DNA of 64,000 nucleotides from Artemisia argyi (lineage: Eukaryota > Streptophyta > Magnoliopsida > Asterales > Asteraceae): positions 102,080,871 through 102,144,870 of the forward strand of contig CM060695.1 of assembly GCA_030686995.1 (NCBI GenBank). Direction: 5' to 3'. This document shows, piece by piece, positions 47,946 to 56,980 of this stretch. Under the pieces are notes generated by a model that saw nothing but the letters and a program-made list of their open reading frames with translations, was not told the origin of the DNA and ran no database searches. Within the stretch, counting starts at the first letter, position 1; every line of letters begins with the position of its first letter. Position numbers and translations under genes: made by a program.

Positions 47946-49396
47946 CCACTTGATAAACGAGTTCTTGATCTCAAGTGGTTGTGGAAGAACAAACTGGATG
48001 AGGAAATGACTGTTATTCGCAACAAAGCTCATCTTGTAGCTAAAGGTTATCCACAAGAAGAAGGTATAGATTTCGAGGAATCATTCACGCCTGTAGCTAG
48101 ACTTGAAGCAGTCCGGATTTTCTTAGCCTATGCCGCTTACAAAAACATCACAGTCTATCATATGGATATTAAGATAGCTTTCTTGAATGGAACTCTGAAA
48201 GAAGAAGTGTATGTGAGTCAGCCAGAGGGATTCATCGACAAAGATCATCCAAACTACGTCTACAAGCTTAAGAAAGCCATTTATGGTTTAAAACAAGCTC
48301 CAAGAGCGTGGTATGACGAACTATCATCTTTCTTGCTCAAAAACAATTTCACAAAAGGAACGGTTGATGACACCTTGTTTATCAAAAAATTCAAAGATGA
48401 CATTTTGATCGTTCAAATTTACGTGGACAACATAATTTTTGGATCAACCAATCCTAACCATTCAAAACATTTTGAAAATCTCATGAAAAGCAAATTTGAA
48501 ATGTCCATGATGGGGGAACTAAAATTCTTTCTTGGTTTACAAATACATCAATCCCCTCGTGGTATTTTTATCAATCAAGCTAAATATACAATAGAGATTT
48601 TGAAAAAACATGGAATGGAAAATTGTGATTCTGTTGGTTCACCAATGGTCACTTCACCAAAAAAAGGTGCTGATTTGTTTGGAAAACCCATCGATCCGAA
48701 AAAATATCGGAGCATGATCGGTTCTCTCATGTACCTAACTGCTAGCCGATCCGATATTCAATTTGTTGTTTGTTTGTTAGCACGATTTCAGGCAAAGCCT
48801 ACCGAACTTCACCTCAAAGAGGTTAAACGGATCTTTCGGTACCTACGAAGCACCATTAACATGGGACTTTGGTATCCGAAGGATTCGGGGTTTAATCTAA
48901 CAGCATTTTCAGATGCAGACCATACCGGTGATCAAGTTACAGCAAAGAGTACATCAGGTGGAGCACAATTTTTGGGTGAAAAGCTAGTAAGCTGGTAGTC
49001 AAAGAAACAGGATTGTACTGCGCTATCAACTGCCGAAGCCGAGTATGTGTCTCTATTTGCGTGTTGTGCCAAGTTCTTTGGATGCAGACACAGCTCACAG
49101 ATTATGGCTTTACTTTTGACAGAATACCTATGTATTGTGACTCAAAAAGTACCATAGCCATCTCGTGCAATCCCGTACATCACTCTAAGACGAAGCATAT
49201 CAAAGTCCGCTACCACTTCATCAAAGAACACATGGAAGAGGGTACTGTTGAATTATTTTTCATTAAGACTGATTCTCAACTCGCCGATCTATTTACTAAA
49301 GCCCTTTCAAAAGAACGGTTTGACTATTTAGTTCGACGAATTGGCATGCGAAGCCTAACTCCTGAGGAGCTAGAACGTCTTCTCGAATCTTCTTGA
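47946..49396 (+). pseudogene. Copia-3 reverse transcriptase and RNaseH
   Basis: Motifs in order: [55 protein letters not shown], then [10 protein letters not shown]. The second Asp of the YVDD catalytic pair is Asn (AAC at 48,429-48,431), which should abolish polymerase activity. RNase[17 protein letters not shown], then TAG at 48,996 after LVSW and a frame change near 49,010. The end of RNaseH follows in the frame 49,013-49,396 ([46 protein letters not shown]), finishing at TGA 49,394. Confidence 0.92.
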
Positions 49397-52016
49397 AAAA
49401 GTTTTCAAAATCGCTTCGCTGTAAATATCTTTGAAAAAACAAAATACAAAATTTGAAAAACCAACAAAAACAAAATATAAAAATATAAAATTTCAAAAAA
49501 TACAAAAACAATATAAAATCAAAAAATACAAAAATATTCTTCTCACGACATGTCTCTCGTATAAATCAATATTCTGTACGTCTCTAGAAATGTCATTCAA
49601 CAATGATACGGACATGTACAGATGCTTGAACGGGAGTTTTTAATGTTTTTCTAAAACATGTCGTTTCTTAAATGTTTCTTCACTATGGCTTGTAAGTACT
49701 TTAGCTTACAACCCGTGCTTCAGTGTGAAATCTTTTCAAAAATTAAGTCCGGATATAACAACTCGAAAAGATTTCAAATAAGGACTAAAATGATGACTTC
49801 TGATTATTTTTAAATCAAGGACTCGTACGTTCAAAGATGAAATCATTTTCAAAAGTTCGAGTATAAACAAACGAAAAGGATTTCAAACATAAACTCGTTT
49901 TTCAAAATACAATTCTTGAGCACTTTTTCAAGATTGTTCAAAAGATTTCTCAAAATCTTTCAAATGAGTGCTCAAGATAACTCCCTCAACACCCTTAATT
50001 GATTTTAAAAATGTGCTATCATTAAGGGGGAGTAAAAAACAAAAATGTTCCAAATTCATGCAAAATCTGTCTTTCTCTCCAAAAAGCCTTTTTACTTAGT
50101 TGATATAAAAAATATCACAATATGCTATTTTTAAGGGGGAGAAGACATGATTAAAATGTGATCAAAGATGTTTAAAGTTTGTGAATGAATCTCAGAAGAG
50201 CTCAACTCAGTAAGTACCAATGAATTGACGAAGCTTAAAATGTTAGTAATCGAAAAGACTTGTCTTGGACGGGTAAAAATTTCAAGCTAGTCTAACTAGT
50301 GATGTAAGCGTGTCTCGAATAGGACTTGTCTGAGTAGAATGTACCATATCGAGAGACTTTCTTTGGATTTGACCAGGACGGGTAATAATTTCAAGCTAGT
50401 CTAACTAGTGATGTAAGCGTGTCTCAAATCGGTCATGTTCACTGAAAGTGGATCAATTCAAAAAGTGCAAACTCCTCACGCATGTGCAAATTTGTTAAAT
50501 AATTCATGAGCACATGTGAAGGGGGAGTCCTTCAAAAGTTGCAAAACTCTCAAAGTGGTAACAACAATGTGTTTTATTATCATAAACACTTTGAGAGATT
50601 TTTTAAATAAATGGTTTTATGGTAATTATAGGGTAGTCATGGAGTTATAAGGTGACTAAGGTTAGGAAAAACCGTCCTATGATCCGCCAGAGCCGAAGGG
50701 ATCTACCCAAGGACAATTCCAATAGATTAGAATTAGAAGTCCTTAGGTATGATTGAAAAAAGGAGAAAATGAGAAAGGAGAAAGAAGGGGTTGAAGAATT
50801 AAAAAGAAAAGTTATGAAAAAGGGTGAAAAGAAATAGCCCTCCAAATGTTCAACCTTAGGGCAGACACCGGGTACAATTCGTATGCTACTGGTTGTTACT
50901 AAGGTGACACCGGTATTGAAGACAAAGACGTCATGGACCCAGTGACGCACTGCACTAAACCTTCTTAACCACTCAAGTTCTCTTAAAAGAGCTTGTTTCA
51001 TTCTCACGGGGAACCAGTGTAATCTATCGACCTGTCTCTTAGAGATGGTTGATATTGAAGCAGGAGACCTCTCCCTAATCTCCGCATAGGAAACCATATG
51101 TGCACTTATCGAGTCTAGAGCCCCGAGATTCATCAAAAGATCTCATAGGAACACATGATATTTCTACACTGGTTGTTCATCATTAAGGACGCCAGATGTA
51201 AACTTAAGAGTCCTACGCAGATCTTAGCAATCTGCCAGAACATTTATGAGAGGATTCACTTTTGTGATTCTCAATGATTGAATGGAATTTCCTGCCAGGG
51301 TCAACATCAAACAGCCCTGACAGCAGGTCACTTCGGTAATTCTTTATGGGTTACGCTTAGTGTTCGCGGTGGTTTCAAACGGTCTACAGTCGTGGAGTGA
51401 TCCCCAGCGACTCACCCAGTCATTGAGCTACTAAGTAGGTCTTGTAAGCTCTCTCGAGAGTATCTGACATGGGAACGGCCATGGTAAGGATTAGAAGGAG
51501 TCTTCACACTATGCTGTTGACAATCTCTAATTCCTTATCAGTAAGTACCAGTTGATTTATTGCTAACTGTTTTCGTGCATCTATACATCATCTCCATGGC
51601 GAAGGATTCCACATGCTCATATATGCATCACAAAGTCAAAGGAAAGTTCTCACAAAGATCAAAGCAAAGCAAGGTTCAAAGAAAGATTCTATGCAATGTG
51701 AATGTATCCACAGAAGTAAAGTGACAAAGATTTGTGTAAAAGAATGGGAATTAAAATGCATGTATCACAAAGACTGAAGATGTATGAGCATGTTGGAATG
51801 GCAAAAAACCACCACAGACGTAGAAGTGACGAAGGGCAGATAACTCCACATCACAAAAAACAAAGAATGATGAAAAGTCAATCATCAAAGATCACAAAGC
51901 ATGAAGGAACAAAGACTAAAGACTATTCTACAGTGACACACAAAGTTAAAGACAAAGAACACGGAAGACCTAATCACGTGGAGCATCATTCGAATGACCA
52001 CCCCTTAGGGGGAGAT
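49397..52016 (+). ncRNA. Conserved structured non-coding block, Copia-3
   Basis: About 2.6 kb without coding sequence. It is A-rich at 49,430-49,545. Purine tracts AAGGGGGAG lie near 50,024, 50,129 and 50,517. A 54-bp unit starting GGACGGGTAA is repeated at 50,267-50,320 and 50,376-50,429 with two differences. A perfect 11-bp inverted repeat CTCTCAAAGTG/CACTTTGAGAG lies at 50,547-50,557 and 50,587-50,597. A GCTCT-CTCG-AGAGT hairpin lies at 51,448-51,461. The block is collinear with 30,480-31,960 of Copia-4 in reverse. It is most likely a cis-acting part of the element RNA. The minus-strand frame 50,645-51,136 is not kept as a protein in Copia-4. Confidence 0.5.
52004..52016 (+). other. Polypurine tract (Copia-3)
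   Basis: TTAGGGGGAGATT type tract directly before the 3' LTR start at 52,017. Confidence 0.9.
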
Positions 52017-52415
52017 TGTTAGCATTAAAAATATATATATATATAGAAGTAATTGTCATTCTCATAATATAACTTTGTGTCGTTTGTTAAGATTAGTAAT
52101 AGTTTAGTCATTGGGCTTTGGACTTGGCAAGCTAAACAATGTGCTATGTTTCATAAGCCTAGTTATCCATTCATGTAACCAAGTCCAAGCCCAAGCCCAT
52201 AGAAAGCCTATGTATGGAACTATAAAAGGCACCTTACCTCTCATTTGTAAGGTGTGCTTGTGTGTGTATTGTGTGTGTTTTCTTTAATAAAAGCTCTCTT
52301 CATCTTATACTCTTTCTCATATAGTTAACGCCACACATATATCTATACAAGTCACCATCTTTACTTCTTTTACATGCTATATTATTGTTAAAGTTGATAG
52401 ATTTAAGGTCCAACA
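52017..52415 (+). mobile_element. Copia-3 3' LTR (399 bp)
   Basis: Same ends as the 5' LTR. Differences from it: a longer TA run near 52,032, a TATGTTATGT to ACAATGT change near 52,136, an insertion of TATTGTGTGT near 52,267, and few substitutions. TSD GGTAT follows. Confidence 0.95.
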
Positions 52416-52420
52416 GGTAT

Positions 52421-52965
52421 AATTCTTGATAGCGGGTTGGTATATAGCATATTAGCGGGTTGTCATATATCACTGTTTAGCGAGTTGGCATATGTTTCTT
52501 TTATTAGCGGGTTGGTGTAATGCTTATGTCCTTCTAGCGAGTTGCTACATTTCTGGTGAGTTGCCACTGATTATAGTTAGCGAGTTGTCACTGATTATAG
52601 TTAGCGAGTTGTCTCTGATTATTGTTAGCGGGTTGCTTTTGTTAGAGGTGTGTTTAATTGCATATCTTTTACTTGTGTAAATTTCTTTGTTGTGAGTTTC
52701 TCCTTTGTGTGTGTGCTTAAAATTTCTTATTGAGTGTAGTTGCTTCGTTTACATATGTATGTGGCTTGTGTCTCGATTGATTTCGGTCTTGTCTCTATGT
52801 TTGTTTTCATCATTCTTAAGTGTGCACTCGTATTTCATGTTATTTAATCTCATGTCTACGAGTATTTCTTCATGGCACTTTCTTGTGTGTTCATCTAGGG
52901 ATCACACTTGCCTCTAACCATACATATGTATCTTTCTTGGTGTATTATTGTGATTGTGCAGCTAA
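52421..52965 (+). repeat. AGCGAGTTG array, extra-ORF side, right part, and 5' region of the ORF
   Basis: The array interrupted at 40,182 resumes with TAGCGGGTTG and TAGCGAGTTG units to about 52,640, several preceded by ATTATAGT. Then about 320 bp without motif lead to the ATG at 52,966. TTGTGATTGTGCAG six bases before the ATG looks like a plant 3' splice site, unproven. Confidence 0.75.
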
Positions 52966-53537
52966 ATGGCAGACGTTAATGTCCCAGCTGAACAGGGCCT
53001 TGAATCACCACCACCCACACGATCTGATGATGAAATATTACCATACAACGAATGGGTTGCCATTGGAAAAAGCAATATTTACATAGATGCGGACAAAACT
53101 CAGAATAATCCCACATACAAGATTGTTGTGGATATATTAAGAAATACCTCATTCTTCAGGGCATTTACAGTATCATCATCAATACCGTCTATTTACATCC
53201 AACAGTTCTGGAACACCATGACTTATAACAAGGACAAAAACACCTACCATTGTCAACTTGACGAACAATGGTTTGAGATCACTAAAGAAACACTCAGTAA
53301 TGCACCCCAGATCACCCCAATCCTTCCAGACAATCCATTTACATCCCCACCAAATCCTGATGCCCTATTAAAGTTCGTTAATGATCTTGGGTATCCTAAG
53401 GAGGTCACTACACTATCTTCTATGTCCACTAACGAAATGTACCAACCCTGGAGGGTCCTCATCACACTTGTCAATTTGTGTCTCACAGGTAAGACATCTG
53501 GACATGAGAGACTACGTGCTCCTGCAGTACAGATTCT
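52966..53537 (+). pseudogene. Extra ORF (PWR family), N-terminal part, Copia-5
   Basis: ATG at 52,966, no stop up to the duplication junction. About 190 family residues are kept: IYIQQFW (76-82), QLDEQWFEITKETL, LLKFVNDLGY (134-143), PWR (161-163), GKTSGHE (175-181), ERLRAPAVQI. After residue 191 the sequence turns into the Copia-2 leader read in the opposite sense, adding a few meaningless residues to a stop at 53,568. The PWR residues sit at the same numbers as in the Copia-4 protein although the sequences are widely diverged. Function is unknown. No stop or frameshift occurs before the junction, so this part was intact when the duplication cut it. Confidence 0.8.
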
Positions 53538-53558
53538 TTTTGTAAGTTTTACAAATCA

Positions 53559-53573
53559 GAGGCTCTGATACCA
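53559..53573 (-). other. Primer-binding site, tRNA-Met type, orphan copy
   Basis: Minus strand TGGTATCAGAGCCTC as at 23,695, but the gag that should follow is replaced by the Copia-5 extra ORF. Confidence 0.88.
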
Positions 53574-53575
53574 CT

Positions 53576-54396
53576 TGTTGGTCCTTTTTACTTGGTTAAT
53601 GCTAACTATGGAGTTAAACTAACCAAGTTCCATGGCATAAACAAAGATACAATTGATTAACCGTAAGTAAACGTAAAGATAAAAGATAAAGATATTTTTT
53701 TCAACGTTTAATTCTTATTAGAAGTTAATCAAGGAATAATACCTAAGTGTTTGCGGAATAACACTTAGGATTGAATGACAAGTATGGTAAATCTCCTCAC
53801 TAAACTAAAGCTAAGCTTAAGTAACAACTATGGTACAACTGAGCTATCTCCGGAACAAGTATGTTATTTGGAAGAGAAAAGGGTTTGTGAATGTCTAAGC
53901 ATTAATTGCACAAACTTAACCTTTTCTCCTCTTTATGATCCTATTTATACACAAGTATGCACCACTAAATTACCCAAGAGACATAAGACATCCTAAGACA
54001 AAATCTTGATAGATTTTGTTCTCTGGCAAAAGAACCTTCATTGGGTTAAAGCCAAAAGGTGCTTTCTAATGACAGACTGGATTTAGCAATTTAGGGAAAC
54101 TTTGACCTTAAAGTGATAAAGCACTTTTGCTAACCTTTTCAAACTTTCCTGCCAAGTCCCGTCTATTCTTTAGTCTTCAAGTCTTCATAGTTGATTAGGA
54201 GACATTCGGATTCAGTGAGCTATTGTCATCACTCACTGAATCCATCACCTTCTTCTTTGGCTTAGGTGTCACTCACTGAGAGTCCGCCTCACTGAATGGA
54301 GAACCTTTCTTCTTAGGCTCGTTTTAAGCATCCTGAAGATGACTCACTGAGCAACTGTTCACTCCGTGACTTGATAATGTTTACGGATGTTAAACA
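53576..54396 (-). mobile_element. Copia-2 type LTR, copy 2
   Basis: TGTTGGTCC to GGATGTTAAACA, 821 bp, collinear with 23,712-24,550 with small deletions. It has lost its own internal region. Confidence 0.75.
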
Positions 54397-56522
54397 CTTA
54401 TGTTATTTTATGTTTAAATCCTAGTTATAGGCAGTTTGGGGAATTCAGTGACCCAACACTTTCTAAAGCGGATTTTGAAAAGGCATTTGAAAGTGTAAAT
54501 TGGTAATTTCTTCATGACATAATTCAAAATGGGATTTGGTGTTACGCATGGTAAATGGATTAGCATGCGTATGAGATAGGCTTCTATTTCAGTCCTTGTG
54601 AATGGCTCTCCATTTTGAGAAGTTAACATGGAACGTGGTATCAGGCAAGGTGATCCCCTCTCACCTTTCCATTTCTTAATTTTGGCGTCTTCTAGTCTTA
54701 ATACTTGAGGCATTTACCAAAGGTGTTTCATTAGTTAAAGGTGGAGCAAATATCTCTCTTGTTATATATGCAGACGATGCCTTTTTCTTTGGCAATTGGT
54801 CTTAAATGCCACTACATTAGTAAGAATTCTTAAATGCTTTGAAGATGTCTTAGGTCTCAAGGTCAATCTTTCAAAAGTCGTTTGTACTGAGTAGGTGTTC
54901 CCCTCAGTGAAGTTGCTAGTGTGGCCAAGGCAATCAATTACACCCATGATAATTTACCTTTCATATATTTAGGATTTTCGGTTGGAAGAAACATGAGAAC
55001 TGGTGTAACTGGGAACATTGTTGTTGAGAGGTTTCTTAATAAGCTCTCTTCTGGGGAATCAATATTGATGTCAACTGGAGGTCGCTTGACTCTGGAAAAA
55101 GCAATTTTGTGTAGTATGCCATTGTATCATGTTTCACTCTTAAGAGCCCTTAATAAAATTATTAAGCGTCTTGAAGCTATTCTATGTAGTTTTTTCTAGG
55201 GTTTTGATGACGTGAATTAAAAGATGGTTTGGATTATCTAGAATAAAATCATTATGGAGAAAGGTATAGGAGGATTGGGTGTTGGAAGTGTTAGAGCCTA
55301 GAATTTGAGTCTTTTCGGAAAATGGATGTGGAGATTTCATACTAAAGACATGGCTTTATGGCGCAAGGTTATGAAAGAAATATAAGGGCCAAATGACAGC
55401 TTTGGTCATATGGCTCATGAGGCTCTCGTAGCAGACTTTGGTATGAGATTATTAAAAGCAGTGACTACATTAAGAAGTTAGACATTCCCTTGGACAATCT
55501 CATTGTGAGGAAAATTGCAAGTGGCGAGAAAACATACTTTTGGAAAGATAAAATAGTGTAGCGCAATTTAATGGACCTTTACCCAACACGTTTTGCACTA
55601 GAAAACAATAAGGATTGTTTGGTTCTCGATCGATGGTGTTTAAATATTGTGTTTGGAGCGGAAACCGGGATTGGAGGATTCCTCCTCGTGGTCATGCAAA
55701 TTTGGATCTTGCCTTATTGATAAGTCAGTTTGGTATCTTGGTATTATATCTAGATCGCCCTGACACGTGACATTAGGTGTCTAACTTGTCAGGTACTTAT
55801 TTTATTATTTTTTTGTCATCAAATCCTTGTCCACTTCCATTCAACGTAAGTTGTTCGGAGGATCTAATGAAAATTATCATTTCGTTTGGAACTCATGGGT
55901 GCCTAGAAAAGTTAACATTTGCCTATGGCGAGGTCTCTTGATCGTCTCCCTACGCGGGTAGGCCTCATTAATAAAGGCTTAAATGTTAGCTCAACCCAAT
56001 GCTTATTTTGTAAAAATGAGAATAAAGACGTGGAGCATTATCTTATAGGTTGCCCCTCAATTATAAATATATGGCTCACTTTTTGAATTGGTTGAAATGT
56101 AGTTCTCTGGGTTCCATCTCTTTGGCAGACATTTTGCAAAACCTGAAAACTTTCTCGGGTCGAAGTCAAGGGGCTGTAAGAGCTTTTTATGGCTCTTTCT
56201 ATGCGTTTCTTTGTTGATTTGGAGGTGGCGCAAAAAACCTATTCATGCAAGCTCAGAAAAAGTGGATGAAATAAAAAATGAAAGATTTATTTCCTTTAAT
56301 TCAACAATTGTCTAATTTCGTGAAAAGTACCATGAACTAAAAGGTGGTAAATGAGCAGAAGCCCATGCCCTTTGTTGAGCTTTCTAGTTCTTTCCAGCTG
56401 TATACATTCAAATTAATCGCTACTTCATGCTACGGATTTGTTAGAAATACATTTATTCAGTTAAAGATTCGATCACCCCAAGTATAGGTTTGCATTGCAT
56501 AGCTCGTAGACTTATTAATATA
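54397..56522 (+). pseudogene. L1-type LINE ORF2 remnant, copy 2
   Basis: Collinear with 24,551-26,656: FEKAFESVNW near 54,476, GDPLSPFHF near 54,650, YADDAFFFG near 54,769, LTLEKAILCSMPLYHVSLL (55,087-55,150), and the WNSWVPRKVNICLWRG zinc-finger region near 55,887. Here GDPLSPF is closer to the family form than copy 1 (GDPLLPF), so the copies decayed separately. Confidence 0.85.
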
Positions 56523-56804
56523 TGTAATATGTAGTTTGTTATGATAATTTTATTTAGTACTCGTGGGGTGGGTCGGGTCTTTACCCACTTTCAGCTCACT
56601 CCACAGCCCGTTTCATGGGGCGTTTTCATGTAACACTATATATAACCTTTTCCATAAAGGGTTGGAACTTCTCTCACAAGCTAATAGACTTACATTTTCT
56701 CTCACTAGAAGTTTCCATCTTTTTCTCTCTCTCACTACAACTACTAACTTAATTTGATCCATAAACACATAAACCATACATGTTATCATTATGAGTATAC
56801 TACA
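56523..56804 (+). mobile_element. Copia-5 LTR, copy 2
   Basis: Collinear with 26,657-26,946. The start is TGTAATA rather than TGTAGTA. The intact primer site TGGTATCAAGAGCC at 56,807-56,820 follows. Confidence 0.75.
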
Positions 56805-56806
56805 AT

Positions 56807-56820
56807 TGGTATCAAGAGCC
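56807..56820 (+). other. Primer-binding site (Copia-5, copy 2)
   Basis: TGGTATCAAGAGCC, the undecayed form of the site at 26,949. Confidence 0.82.
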
Positions 56821-56980
56821 ATAGTTCCATCCTAGGGTTTGTGTATACTCGAATTTGTTGCTTGGTTTTGTGTGTCACTTATGGTTCGAATGGTTTAGTA
56901 GGTTTTTGATTAATTTGATCACGATAGTTGAGTTTTAGTGTTGTCTTGATGTACTTTCATGCTTAGTAGTGTTGTAGGTA

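Larger units (their letters stand above)
40183..52415 (+). mobile_element. Copia-3, full-length Sirevirus-like Copia (12,233 bp)
   Basis: Perfect TSD GGTAT at 40,178-40,182 and 52,416-52,420. LTRs at 40,183-40,569 and 52,017-52,415 differ by a handful of substitutions and three indels. The order is LTR, primer site, motif-array leader, gag, protease, integrase, RT, RNaseH, 2.6 kb of non-coding sequence with several purine tracts, LTR. Multiple AGGGGGAG tracts after pol suggest Sirevirus/Maximus. It lacks the extra ORF. Coding parts carry six stops, frameshifts and two lost catalytic residues. Confidence 0.95.
23674..53537 (+). repeat. Tandem duplication, unit 1 (about 8.6 kb without later insertions)
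   Basis: From TTTTGTAAGTTTT at 23,674 the sequence is collinear with 53,538 onward: primer site, Copia-2 LTR, LINE remnant, Copia-5 LTR, leader and gag. Subtracting Copia-4 and Copia-3 with their target duplications leaves about 8,558 bp. In one 175-bp LINE stretch I counted six differences between the copies. Confidence 0.8.
26657..53537 (+). mobile_element. Copia-5, pol-less Copia element interrupted by Copia-4 and Copia-3
   Basis: Order on the plus strand: LTR (26,657-26,946), primer site, leader with AGCGAGTTG array, gag (28,003-29,745), post-pol region (to 39,210), purine tract, second AGCGAGTTG array, extra ORF (52,966 on). No protease, integrase, RT or RNaseH segment occurs. Gag runs within about 100 bp into sequence that matches the region after pol in Copia-3 (CTAGAAATGTCATTCAACAATG). 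The 3' end is lost at the duplication junction. A partial second copy lies at 56,523-64,000. Confidence 0.7.

Noticed and set aside
52492..53086. Plus-strand frames just before and overlapping the Copia-5 extra ORF
   Set aside because: Composed of array translation and out-of-frame overlap; the 52,966 frame is the one with family motifs.
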